From Phenylobacterium hankyongense (GTDB lineage: Bacteria > Pseudomonadota > Alphaproteobacteria > Caulobacterales > Caulobacteraceae), in assembly GCF_003254505.1 (NCBI RefSeq), contig NZ_QFYP01000001.1, positions 3,580,001 to 3,644,000 on the forward strand: a DNA stretch of 64,000 nt, written 5' to 3'. Position 1 is the stretch's first letter, and the number at the start of each line of letters is the position of its first letter. Both the position numbers and the translations under genes were made by a program. Shown piece after piece: positions 18,350 to 26,574 of this stretch. The notes below the pieces were generated by a model. That model searched no databases, was not told where the DNA came from, and saw nothing but the letters and a program-made list of their open reading frames with translations.

Positions 18350-18366
18350 GGGGTAAAAAATACCCC
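18350..18366 (+). repeat. leader hairpin GGGGTA-A5-TACCCC
   Basis: Perfect 6-bp arms (18350-18355 and 18361-18366) around five A residues in the leader of the pilus operon. It could form an mRNA hairpin about 85 nt before the first start codon or act as an operator. Confidence 0.4.
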
Positions 18367-18451
18367 AAATGCGCGACTTTAAGATGCTATTCAAGTCTAT
18401 GCCAAGATCAAGTGCAAGCTTACATTGAATCAACTCTCGCCAGGGGCGAAC

Positions 18452-18982
18452 ATGAACATCCTCCGGAACATCCTGATCGGCGCCGTGAGCGCCGCCGCCG
18501 TGGCCGCCATCGCGACCTCGGCCTCCGCCCAGACCAGCACCGGCACCGGCGCCAGCGCTGACCTGACCGTCTCGGCCAAGCTGATCACCCCGCTGACCAT
18601 CTCCGGCGTCACCGGCATCGACTTCGGCACGGCTGTGACGCCCTCCGGCGGCAGCAAGACGATCATCATGAGCCCGACGGGCGCCCGGTCCGGTACGGCC
18701 ACCCTGCTGGCCAGCGCGGCCGGCAGCGCCGGCGCCTTCACGATCGGCGGCGAGCTGGGCCAGGTGTTCACGACCACCGTCACCCCGACGGTTCCCGACG
18801 GCTTCACCCTGGTCCCGGCGCTGGCCGGGGACACCAACTGCACCTTCGCCTCGGGCCTTCCGACGACCATCACGACCGGCACGTCCTGCAGCGTCGGCGT
18901 GGGCGGGACCCTGACGGTCCCGACCGGCTTCCACGGAACCGTGGCCGACTCCAAGCTGTCGATCACCATCGCCTACAACTAG
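18452..18982 (+). CDS. DUF4402-type pilus subunit, probably the major pilin
   Basis: Secreted subunit of 176 residues. A Sec signal peptide (about residues 1-25, ending SASAQ) is followed by a single DUF4402 domain with the family's strands: ADLTVSAKLITPLTISGVTGIDFG at the start, a two-Cys loop (NCTFASGLPTTITTGTSCSV) that may form a disulfide, and ITIAYN at the C-terminus. It is the first gene of the chaperone-usher operon and is followed by a strong hairpin, as often found behind the most abundant subunit. ATG at 18452 is preceded by AGGGGCG; an in-frame TTG nine codons upstream is less likely. Assignment as major pilin is inferred from position and hairpin. Confidence 0.82.
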   Translation: MNILRNILIGAVSAAAVAAIATSASAQTSTGTGASADLTVSAKLITPLTISGVTGIDFGTAVTPSGGSKTIIMSPTGARSGTATLLASAAGSAGAFTIGGELGQVFTTTVTPTVPDGFTLVPALAGDTNCTFASGLPTTITTGTSCSVGVGGTLTVPTGFHGTVADSKLSITIAYN

Positions 18983-19001
18983 TCACGTTGCTGACGACGC
19001 A

Positions 19002-19029
19002 GGTGAGCGCCGGGAAACCGGCGCTCACC
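19002..19029 (+). terminator. strong GAAA-loop hairpin after first pilin gene
   Basis: Perfect 12-bp arms (19002-19013, GGTGAGCGCCGG, and 19018-19029) closing a GAAA tetraloop, 19 bp after the pilin stop. No U tract follows (CTTGCGC), so it is probably a 3' stability element or partial terminator that raises pilin mRNA over the downstream genes. Confidence 0.6.
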
Positions 19030-19055
19030 CTTGCGCAACCTGTTACAGCTAAGCC

Positions 19056-19559
19056 ATGGCCATGACCCGAGCGCCCGCCTACATCATCGCGTCGGTCGTC
19101 GCCCTGGCGTTCGGAGCCCAGGCGTTCGCCGCGGCGCGCGCGGACCTTCCGGTCCAGGCGACGATCGTCGAGAGCGCCGGCATCGACATCGTCAGCCCGC
19201 TGCTTCTGCCGAGCGTCACCACCAGCGTGGCCGGCCAGACGGCCGGACGGGCCGGCTCCACCTCGAGCTCGAGCGGCCCGGGCAACGCCACATTAACCAT
19301 TCACGGACAGTCTGGCGACGCTGTGTCGATGGCCGTTCCTGAGAGCTTCAGGGTCGTCCGCAGCGGGGGGACTGAAGCCTTGACGGTGAACACCAGCACA
19401 AACGCCGGCCTCAACGACAATGGGGTCGTCCTCGGAACCGTGATGAACGGCGACACCATGAGCGTGAACGTCGGCGGGGCCGTCAACCTGGCCTCCGCCG
19501 ACCGCCTCGTTCCGGGGCCCTACGCAGGGCTGCTGGTTGTCGTGGTTCAATACAATTGA
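19056..19559 (+). CDS. DUF4402-like minor pilus subunit
   Basis: Secreted protein of 167 residues with a signal peptide (about residues 1-24, ending AFAAA). The mature part is a beta-rich DUF4402-like domain. It has no Cys and ends VVVQYN, the same terminal pattern as the other two subunits here (ITIAYN, VTVAYN). It is likely a minor or adaptor subunit. Its last bases overlap the TTG start of the chaperone gene in a TTGA junction, so translation is coupled. The ribosome-binding site is weak, and a second in-frame ATG lies two codons in. Confidence 0.75.
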   Translation: MAMTRAPAYIIASVVALAFGAQAFAAARADLPVQATIVESAGIDIVSPLLLPSVTTSVAGQTAGRAGSTSSSSGPGNATLTIHGQSGDAVSMAVPESFRVVRSGGTEALTVNTSTNAGLNDNGVVLGTVMNGDTMSVNVGGAVNLASADRLVPGPYAGLLVVVVQYN

Positions 19560-20470
19560 CCCGCGCCGTCCTCGCGGCCGCCGCCGCCCTCCTCGCGGCC
19601 TTCGCGGCCGCCCAGGCCACGGCCCAGCCCGCAGCGCCCGCGCCGGTGACCACCGTGACCACGGTCGGCGCCAACCTCAACATCTCGCCCAAGCGGGTGA
19701 CGTTCGACCGCTCGCGGCGCTCGGCGACCGTCTACATCTATAACCAGGGCTCCGCGCCGGCGACGTTCGACATCGCCCTCGTCGACCGGGCCATGCTGCC
19801 GGACGGCCAGATCGTGACGGTCGAGGACGCCGCCGCCAAACCCGACTCCAAGACGGTGGCCGACCAGGTGAAGTCCGCCAAGGCGATGCTGCAGGTCTCC
19901 CCCCGCCGCGCCACGCTCGCGCCCGGCCAGGGCCAGACCATTCGGCTGCGGGTCGCCAGCGTGCCGGACGGCGCCAGCGGCGAGTACCGCAGCCATCTGA
20001 CGATCACCACCATCCCGCCCGCCGACGTCGGCCTGACCGCCGAGCAGGCCGCGGCGGGACAGCCCAACGAACTGCGTTTCCAAATCAACTCCGTCTTCGG
20101 CCTCAGCATCCCGGCCATCGTCCGCATGGGCGACCTGGACGTGCGCGCGGGCATCGAAAACGCCCGCGTCGAGTACGCCGACGTCTCGCTCGACGGCAAA
20201 TCGCCGCCGCGCCGCACCGCGATCATGGTCTTCGACCTCGTGCGCCAGGGGAGCAACTCGCTGTTCGGCAACATCGAGATCCGGCCGGTTGGCCAGCGGC
20301 GCGGCGATCCGATCGGGGTCGCACGCGGCGTCGGCGTCTACACCGAGATCGCCCGCCGGACGGTGCGCGTGCCGCTGAGCAGCGCGCCGCCGGCCGGAAC
20401 CAAGCTGGAGATAACGTTCACCGACGACGACACGTCTCCGGGCAAGCTGCTTGCGAAACAAGCGCCGTAG
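19556..20470 (+). CDS. pilus periplasmic chaperone (PapD-like)
   Basis: Periplasmic chaperone of 304 residues with an Ala-rich signal peptide (about residues 1-23, ending ATAQ). The first Ig-like domain has ANLNISPKRVTFDRSRRSATV and the YIYNQGSAPATFDI strand. The G1-type strand precedes SPRRATLAPGQGQTIRLRV, the classical chaperone signature. The second domain follows from about residue 165. It donates a strand to DUF4402 subunits and delivers them to the usher. The TTG start overlaps the previous stop, and the gene overlaps the usher gene by 20 bp. It is longer than typical PapD (about 240 residues), mainly through the inter-domain region. Confidence 0.85.
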   Translation: MTRAVLAAAAALLAAFAAAQATAQPAAPAPVTTVTTVGANLNISPKRVTFDRSRRSATVYIYNQGSAPATFDIALVDRAMLPDGQIVTVEDAAAKPDSKTVADQVKSAKAMLQVSPRRATLAPGQGQTIRLRVASVPDGASGEYRSHLTITTIPPADVGLTAEQAAAGQPNELRFQINSVFGLSIPAIVRMGDLDVRAGIENARVEYADVSLDGKSPPRRTAIMVFDLVRQGSNSLFGNIEIRPVGQRRGDPIGVARGVGVYTEIARRTVRVPLSSAPPAGTKLEITFTDDDTSPGKLLAKQAP

Positions 20471-23243
20471 GTGGTTCGCGTGGTCAGTAACCGCGGCGCT
20501 TGCCCTTCTTTGTCTATCTCCTAGCGCGGCCGCTGAGGCCGCCGCTGCGGCTTCGGCCGCGCACGCGACCCCTGCGGCAACCATCGCCGCCGCCCCTAGC
20601 GAAATCGACCCGGCCAACCTGCTGCTGTTCTCCGTGGAGCTGGACGGCCTCACGCTGACCGACAGCCTTACGGCCTACGGCGCGCCCGCCGACCCCCTCC
20701 TGCCGATCGGCGAACTCACACGGCTGCTGGAACTCGACGTCGACGTCTCCCCCGCCGAACGCCGCATCGTCGGCCGTCTCGGCGAATCCCGCCGCGCCCT
20801 GCTGGTCGACCTCGCCTCCGGCGCCGCCCGCGACGGCCCGCGCACGGTCCAGCTCGGCCCCGGCGACGTGGTGGTGAGCCCCAGCGAAATCTATATGCGG
20901 GCCTCCGCCGTCCAGAAGCTGTTCCCGCTGAAATTCGACGTCGATCCCGAGGCGCTCAGCATCAAGCTCACGGCCACGGAGCTGCTGCCGATCCAGGGGC
21001 GGCTCGAGCGGATGGCGCACCGGCGCGACCCCTCGCAGGACCTGCAGAGCCGCGACCAGTCGCTATCGGTGGCGACGCCGTACCGGCTGTTCTCCTGGCC
21101 GGCCTTCGACGTGAACCTTGGGGTCGGCGCCGGGACGACCTCGCCGCGGGAACCGCTGCGATATGACATCCGCGCCGGCGGCGACCTCCTCTACTCAGGT
21201 TTCGAGGGCTACCTGGGCTCCGACGAACGCGGCCAGCCGGCCACCGCGCGGCTGCTCTTCGAGCGCCGGTCCCTGGAAGGCCACCTGCTCGGCCCCCTCC
21301 ACGCGCGCACGGTCAGCGTCGGGGACGTCTTCACGCCCGCCCTGTCGCTGGGACCGCGCAGCCTGGGCGGACCCGGGATCGCCTTCTCCACCGTGCCGCT
21401 CGACCAGGCCAACGTCTTCAACCGCATCGACCTGCGCGGCGAGTTGCCGATCGGCTACGACGTGGAGCTCTACGTCAACGATGTGCTGCGAAGCGGTCAG
21501 AACACCCCGACCAAGGGCCGCTACGAGTTCCTGAACGTGCCACTGACCTCCGGGGTCAATGTCGTGCGGATCGTCACCTACGGGCCGCACGGCGAGCGCA
21601 ACGAGGACGTCCGCGTCGTCAACGTCGGCGCAGGCCTGCTGCAACGCGGCGAGGCCACCTTCGCGTTCGGCGCGGTCCAGCAGGACGACTCCCTGATCAG
21701 CTTTCCGACGCCGGCCGGCGACACCACCACCACGACCCCGGGCAAGGGCCGGATGCGGATCGTGGGGACCGCCAACTACGGCCTGACGCAATTCCTGACG
21801 ATGTCCCTCGGGGCGGCTCTCGTGCCCACGACGGCCACGGCCTCGCGGCAGATCTACACCCTCGGCGCGCGCACCTCGCTTTTCGGGTTCGCCAGCAACC
21901 TCGACCTGGCGCAGGACAGCCGCGGCGGCACGGCTGCGTCGCTCGGCCTGGCCGGCCAGGTGTTCGGATCCTCGGTGGTCCTGCGCCACGCCGAGTACCG
22001 CGGCGGCTTCATCGACGAGAACGGCGCCGGCGTCGACCTCACCCGGCCGCTGTCCAACCGCAGCGAAATCTCCCTCGACAGCAACGTCAAGCTGGGCGGC
22101 CAGGTGGTGCCGGTGTCCCTGCACGGCCTGCACGACGTCTATGCGGACGGCGGCAGCGACTATATCGCCTCCGCCCGGGGCTCGGCGACCGCGGTCGACA
22201 TCCTGTTCTCGGCGGGCCTGGAGTACGCCAGGACCAATCCGGTGCTCGGCTCCAGCACGCAGACCCTCAGCGGCTATTTCGCGGGCTCCACCTTCCGCAG
22301 CTACAAGTGGCAGCTCCGCTCGACCATCGACTTTGACATTCTTCCGGATCTGAAGGCTCGCTCCCTGGCCATCACCGCCGACCGGGACATCTCCAAGGTG
22401 GCCTCGCTGCGACTGGGCGTCGGCGAGGCGCTGGACGACTTCAAGAGCTTCAACCTGACCGCCAGCAGCACCTTCAAGCTGCGCTACGGGGACCTGGCCC
22501 TGACCGCCGACTACAACAACGCCGACCGGAGCTGGGAAACCGGCGTGCAGCTCAACTTCGGCCTCAGCTACGATCCCTCCCGGGGCGGCTACGGCGTGAC
22601 GCGGCCGGGTCCCGGATCGGGCGGCAGCGTCCTGTTCGAGGCCTTCCTGGACCGCAACGGCAACGGCATCTTCGACGCCGGCGACGAGCCGGTGCCCAAC
22701 GTCACCGTCGAGGGCGGCGACAAGCATGCGGTGACCGGTAAGGACGGTCGCGTCTTCATCACCGGCCTGGGCGCAGGCCCCACCGCCCGCCTGCTCGTCG
22801 GGCTGGAGAACGTCGAGAACACCTCGGTGCAGGCCCCGCCCGGCACGATCCAGTTCACGCCGCACGCCGGCAGCTTCACCATCATTCGCTATCCCATGCG
22901 CCCCACCGGCGAAATCATGGTGAAGGTCTCGCTGCGGCGTCCGGACGGAGCCCTTGTTGGGCTTTCGGCGGTGCAGGTGCGGATGGTCGGCGACAAGGCC
23001 CAGGTCGTCGAGGCCAAGACGGAGTTCGACGGCTCGGCCAATTTCCAGAGCCTGCCCGCCGGGACCTATCACCTGGAGCTCGACCCCGATCAGGCCGCCC
23101 GGCTCCGCATGAGCCTGGTCAAGCCCGTCACCGTCACCATCAAGGGCGACGGCGAGTTCCTTCCCGACGCCGAAGCGGAAGTGAAATTCCAGCCGCGACC
23201 CGAGGAGAAGCCCCAAGACTCCGCATCATTGGAAGTTAAGTGA
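20451..23243 (+). CDS. divergent outer-membrane usher with C-terminal Ca-binding/Ig-like domains
   Basis: Outer-membrane protein of 930 residues, the size of pilus ushers. A signal peptide (about residues 1-28) precedes an N-terminal periplasmic region (about 50-230) and a long barrel-like part. Usher hallmarks include DVELYVNDVLRSGQ followed by GRYEFLNVPLTSGVNVVRI, which matches the FimD-type plug/barrel region. The last 200 residues carry FLDRNGNGIFDAGDEPVPNV (about residue 732), an SdrD-type or EF-hand-like Ca site in a prealbumin-like domain, then a second such domain (GSANFQSLPAGTYHLELDP). The TTG start lies inside the chaperone gene. The C-terminal architecture is unlike FimD and closer to alternate/CS1-type ushers. 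Confidence 0.83.
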   Translation: MRNKRRRWFAWSVTAALALLCLSPSAAAEAAAAASAAHATPAATIAAAPSEIDPANLLLFSVELDGLTLTDSLTAYGAPADPLLPIGELTRLLELDVDVSPAERRIVGRLGESRRALLVDLASGAARDGPRTVQLGPGDVVVSPSEIYMRASAVQKLFPLKFDVDPEALSIKLTATELLPIQGRLERMAHRRDPSQDLQSRDQSLSVATPYRLFSWPAFDVNLGVGAGTTSPREPLRYDIRAGGDLLYSGFEGYLGSDERGQPATARLLFERRSLEGHLLGPLHARTVSVGDVFTPALSLGPRSLGGPGIAFSTVPLDQANVFNRIDLRGELPIGYDVELYVNDVLRSGQNTPTKGRYEFLNVPLTSGVNVVRIVTYGPHGERNEDVRVVNVGAGLLQRGEATFAFGAVQQDDSLISFPTPAGDTTTTTPGKGRMRIVGTANYGLTQFLTMSLGAALVPTTATASRQIYTLGARTSLFGFASNLDLAQDSRGGTAASLGLAGQVFGSSVVLRHAEYRGGFIDENGAGVDLTRPLSNRSEISLDSNVKLGGQVVPVSLHGLHDVYADGGSDYIASARGSATAVDILFSAGLEYARTNPVLGSSTQTLSGYFAGSTFRSYKWQLRSTIDFDILPDLKARSLAITADRDISKVASLRLGVGEALDDFKSFNLTASSTFKLRYGDLALTADYNNADRSWETGVQLNFGLSYDPSRGGYGVTRPGPGSGGSVLFEAFLDRNGNGIFDAGDEPVPNVTVEGGDKHAVTGKDGRVFITGLGAGPTARLLVGLENVENTSVQAPPGTIQFTPHAGSFTIIRYPMRPTGEIMVKVSLRRPDGALVGLSAVQVRMVGDKAQVVEAKTEFDGSANFQSLPAGTYHLELDPDQAARLRMSLVKPVTVTIKGDGEFLPDAEAEVKFQPRPEEKPQDSASLEVK

Positions 23244-23262
23244 TTTCGGTGTAACGAGACTC

Positions 23263-24282
23263 ATGAAGGCAAGTAAGTCTCAGGTGAGATCGGGGCTCCC
23301 AAGTATATTTCAACCGCTTGGTGTGTTGTTCGCCCTGCTCGCGGCGATTGCATTCGCGCCGGCCGCGCAGGCCCAGAGCTATAGCGTCGGCAACGCCAGC
23401 CTCGGGACGATCGCTGCGGCCGCCAGCGGCGACACCAGCTTCAGCTTCAATTCGGCTAGCGGCGCGGTGACGAAGAACAGCGGCGCCGGCGCCCGGGTGT
23501 CGGCCGGAACCGCCCGCGCCAGCGTCACCATCACCTGTTCGGTGGCCTACTGCGACAAGGGCAATACGGTCGTAACGGTGGGATCGGTCGGATCGCCGAG
23601 CGGGCGCGCCAAGGCGCTGTCGGCCTTCAATGTCACCATGGGCGCAGGCGCCGTGCTGGCGAGCGGGCCGACGGGCAGCAATCCCGTCACCTTCACGCTC
23701 AAGCCGATCGGCAAGAGCGCGGCCGCCACGGTCTACATCGGCGCCAGCCTCTCGATCGCCGGCGACGAGACGACCCTGGCGACGGGTTCCGCCGCCTCCG
23801 GCTTCTATCTCGCGACCACCGACTCCAAGGGCGCCAGTTCGTCGAGCACAAGCGGGTCGGCGACGGCCACGGTCTTCCGGCGGCTTTCCATCGCCAAGGG
23901 CTCGGACCTGGCGTTCGGCCGCATCGTCAAGCCTGCGACGGGAACCGGGGGCGTCGTGAGCGTGACGACCGCGGGGGCGCGGGTCGCCTCCGGCGGCGCG
24001 ATCCTGCTGAGCTCCACGTTCTCGCGCGCTGCCTACACCGTCACCGGCGAAGGCGGTCAGACCCTCGCGGTGACCGTGCCGTCCAGCTTCACCATGTCGA
24101 ACGGGACCAACGCCCTGAGCGTGACCACCAGCAACACCGCGATCGGCATCACCGGCCTGACGGGCAGCCTCGGCGCCGCCGGGACCTACAGCTTCTACGT
24201 GGGCGGCTCGATCCCGATCGCGCCCGCGACGCCCACGGGGGCCTACGCCGGGACCTTCGCCGTGACAGTGGCTTACAACTGA
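23263..24282 (+). CDS. two-domain DUF4402 protein, probable tip adhesin
   Basis: Secreted protein of 339 residues with a long signal peptide (about residues 1-38, ending AAQAQ). Residues 40-200 form one beta-rich domain with a Cys pair (TCSVAYCDKG), resembling a diverged subunit. From about residue 205 (FRRLSIAKGSDLAFGRI) a standard DUF4402 domain ends VTVAYN. Two tandem domains and last position in the operon are typical of chaperone-usher tip adhesins, so this role is inferred. The first 100 bases are AT-richer than the rest of the gene. It starts 19 bp after the usher stop. Confidence 0.78.
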   Translation: MKASKSQVRSGLPSIFQPLGVLFALLAAIAFAPAAQAQSYSVGNASLGTIAAAASGDTSFSFNSASGAVTKNSGAGARVSAGTARASVTITCSVAYCDKGNTVVTVGSVGSPSGRAKALSAFNVTMGAGAVLASGPTGSNPVTFTLKPIGKSAAATVYIGASLSIAGDETTLATGSAASGFYLATTDSKGASSSSTSGSATATVFRRLSIAKGSDLAFGRIVKPATGTGGVVSVTTAGARVASGGAILLSSTFSRAAYTVTGEGGQTLAVTVPSSFTMSNGTNALSVTTSNTAIGITGLTGSLGAAGTYSFYVGGSIPIAPATPTGAYAGTFAVTVAYN

Positions 24283-24288
24283 GACGCG

Positions 24289-24306
24289 GCGCCGTTCTTG
24301 CGGCGC
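24289..24306 (+). terminator. weak hairpin after pilus operon
   Basis: GCGCCG (24289-24294) and CGGCGC (24301-24306) around a 6-base loop, 6 bp after the adhesin stop. No T tract follows, so termination is uncertain. Confidence 0.3.
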
Positions 24307-24389
24307 AGCCGACAAATTCAGCGTGCCGGGCGCCTAGGTTGTTCCCACGGGGATCAAGCTGTACCAGACCGGCACATGGGGACTGACGA

Positions 24390-25784
24390 ATGCCGACGCT
24401 CACCTTCGACACGACGCCCGCCGGCCTCTTCGCCAGCTACGGCGAATCCCAGTTCACGTTGACGACGCAGCAGGCGACTGACCTGCACCTGACGGACGTC
24501 CTGTGGAACGGCGGCCTGACGTCGCCGCAGGGGACCGGCGGATACCTCATCAACGAATACAGCCAGGACACGGTCGTCCTGAAATACAGCGGCACGACGA
24601 CGTTCGGGGTCCTTTCGCTGGACGTGAACGGCTACCGGAACGCCGGCTTCGACGCCAACAACAACGTCATTCCCGGCTCATCGACGGTGAGCTTCAACTT
24701 TACCGGCGTGCGGGCCGACTACACCGAGGTGCACTTCACCTTCACGACCGATGCGGTCGACGGCTTCCAGCAGGTGGTCTTGCCGACCGACTTCGCCACC
24801 GGTCTCACCGCCCTCACCTGGACGACGACCAACCCGGTGGAAGCCTGGGGCGCGTTCGACAACGTGTCGCTCGTGGTCGACACCACGCAGGCGCCGCCGC
24901 CGGTGACGCCGCCCCCGGTCACGCCGCCGCCCGTCAACCACGCCCCCGTCGCCGTGCAGGACGTCGCGGCGGCCACGGTCCACGGCACGGTGCTGATCAA
25001 TGTCCTCGGCAACGACACCGATGCGGACGGCGACACGCTTGGCATCGCCGGCTTCGGGCCCAGCGCGTCGGCGATCAGCGCGAGCCTGAGCGCCAAGAGC
25101 GCGCTCGGCGCGACCATCAGCTTCCAGAGCGGGCAACTGCTGTACACCGCCAACGCCGTCAGCTTCGACGCCGTGGCTCCCGGCCACAGCGTCACCGACA
25201 CCTTCTACTACACCGTGACCGACGCGGCCGGCGCCACGAGCACGGCGTCCGTGACGGTGACGGTCAGCAGCCCGCCCCCGCCTCCCGCGCCGCCGCCGTC
25301 GGCCACCGGCCCGGACATCGTCGGCGGCAATCATCCGCAGGTCCTCAACGGCACGGCGCTGGGCGAGCAGATCTTCGGCGGCAACAGCTCGGACGTCCTG
25401 ATGGGCAACGGCGGGGCCGACACCCTGCACGGCAATAACGGCGCGGACCTGCTCTACGGCGGAGCCGGCAACGACCTGCTGCTGGGCGACAACGGCTCCG
25501 ACCTGCTGGACGGCGGCGCCGGCAACGACACGCTGACCGGCGGAAACAGCCCCGACGCCTTCGTGTTCAGCCAGCACTTCGGGCTCGACACGATCACCGA
25601 CTTCGACAGCAAGAACGAAGTCATCACCATGAGCCGCTCGACCTTCTCGTCGTTCAACGACCTGAAGGCCCACGCCGTGCAGAGCGGCGCCAACGTGGTG
25701 ATCACCCACGACGCCGACGAAGTCCTGACCCTGCTGAACGTGAAGCTGTCGGCGCTCAACTCCGGCGACTTCCTGTTCGTCTAG
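24390..25784 (+). CDS. RTX calcium-binding secreted protein
   Basis: A 464-residue protein without a Sec signal peptide, consistent with type I secretion. Residues 1-165 form a beta-rich N-terminal domain of unknown type. A Pro-rich linker (about 168-182) leads to a cadherin/VCBS-like Ig domain containing [12 protein letters not shown] (about residue 207). A second Pro-rich linker follows, then five or so RTX nonapeptides (about 330-392, for example [13 protein letters not shown] and [11 protein letters not shown]). The C-terminus (GDFLFV) is a plausible type I signal. No ABC or membrane-fusion exporter gene is nearby. Lying directly after the pilus operon, it may be a partner surface or biofilm protein; this is inference. 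Confidence 0.88.
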   Translation: MPTLTFDTTPAGLFASYGESQFTLTTQQATDLHLTDVLWNGGLTSPQGTGGYLINEYSQDTVVLKYSGTTTFGVLSLDVNGYRNAGFDANNNVIPGSSTVSFNFTGVRADYTEVHFTFTTDAVDGFQQVVLPTDFATGLTALTWTTTNPVEAWGAFDNVSLVVDTTQAPPPVTPPPVTPPPVNHAPVAVQDVAAATVHGTVLINVLGNDTDADGDTLGIAGFGPSASAISASLSAKSALGATISFQSGQLLYTANAVSFDAVAPGHSVTDTFYYTVTDAAGATSTASVTVTVSSPPPPPAPPPSATGPDIVGGNHPQVLNGTALGEQIFGGNSSDVLMGNGGADTLHGNNGADLLYGGAGNDLLLGDNGSDLLDGGAGNDTLTGGNSPDAFVFSQHFGLDTITDFDSKNEVITMSRSTFSSFNDLKAHAVQSGANVVITHDADEVLTLLNVKLSALNSGDFLFV

Positions 25785-25856
25785 GCAAGCCGCACCTTCG
25801 CCAGGCGACACCGGCCCCTGGCTGCGTATAGACTGCCGGAAACAGGGGAGACCGCC

Positions 25857-26417
25857 ATGAACCGCCTCGTCGCCATCCTTGCCGCCGGCGTCGCGCTGAC
25901 CGCAGCGCCCGCCTGGGCGGACCTGCAGCCCGGAGCCAAGGCCCCCGAGTTCACGGCCCCCGCCTACCTCGCCGGCCAGCCCTTCACCTACAAGCTCTCC
26001 GACGCCCTGAAGAAGGGCCCGGTGGTGGTCTATTTCTTCCCGTCGGCGCATACCAAGGGCTGCAACCTCGAGGCCCACCTGTTCTCCGAGGCCATCGACC
26101 AGTTCAAGGCCGAGAAGGCCTCGGTGATCGGCGTCACCGCCGGCAAGGTCGACGAGCTCGCCGACTTCTCCAAGGAGACCGAGCACTGCGGCGGCAAGTT
26201 CCCGGTGGCCGCCGATCCCGGCGCCAAGATCGCCAGGCAGTACGACGCGCCCCTGAAGATCGCCGGCGTCACCATCCCGAAGGACCTGTCGGCGCGGACG
26301 TCCTACGTGGTCGCTCCCGACGGCAAGATCCTCGCGGCCTACACGAACATGGACCCCTCGGAGCACGTCAACCAGACGCTGGGGGCCGTGAAGGCCTGGC
26401 GGGCCAGCCACAAGTAG
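25857..26417 (+). CDS. exported Bcp/AhpC-type peroxiredoxin
   Basis: Periplasmic thiol peroxidase of 186 residues. A Sec signal peptide (residues 1-21, ending AWA) precedes a thioredoxin fold. The peroxidatic Cys is in FFPSAHTKGCNLEAHLF (about residue 69), with a possible resolving Cys in ETEHCGGKFPV. It reduces hydroperoxides; its periplasmic reductant is unknown. ATG follows CAGGGGAG. A second, cytoplasmic Bcp is encoded at 59757, so the organism separates the two compartments. It lies upstream of the ribosomal operon with no clear terminator between. Confidence 0.9.
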   Translation: MNRLVAILAAGVALTAAPAWADLQPGAKAPEFTAPAYLAGQPFTYKLSDALKKGPVVVYFFPSAHTKGCNLEAHLFSEAIDQFKAEKASVIGVTAGKVDELADFSKETEHCGGKFPVAADPGAKIARQYDAPLKIAGVTIPKDLSARTSYVVAPDGKILAAYTNMDPSEHVNQTLGAVKAWRASHK

Positions 26418-26462
26418 GCGGCGGGCCACACGTCGCCGGGACGACCGCGGGGCTGAAAAACC

Positions 26463-26491
26463 TTGCTCGGCGGGCGGATTTCCCTTATTTG
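26463..26491 (+). promoter_or_regulatory. candidate promoter of rpsF operon
   Basis: TTGCTC (26463-26468), 17 bases, then TATTTG (26486-26491), about 140 bp before rpsF. Reasonable sigma-70-like spacing; it leaves a leader that includes the hairpin at 26575-26598. Confidence 0.35.
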
Positions 26492-26574
26492 CCCGCCTCT
26501 TCACGGAAGACGGTCTCACGCGGAACGCGAATGGGCCGGGAAACCCCCGGTCGCCGCGCTTGAGAGCCATCGTA

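Larger units (their letters stand above)
17835..18451. other. 617-bp regulatory intergenic region upstream of pilus operon
   Basis: The longest gene-free stretch of the window. Its right half (about 18180-18450) is strikingly AT-rich compared with the surrounding DNA. It holds inverted repeats, a textbook sigma-54 element, a sigma-70-like promoter, a 10-bp palindrome ACTTATAAGT (18214-18223) and a short hairpin, listed separately. A minus-strand open frame of 125 codons (17890-18267) has no coding character. A 61-codon minus-strand frame at 18164-18349 is described as a doubtful CDS. Confidence 0.7.

Noticed and set aside
24895..24940. Tandem CCGCC-rich repeat in the RTX gene
   Set aside because: Codes for the PPPVTPPPV linker between domains; low-complexity coding sequence, not an independent element.
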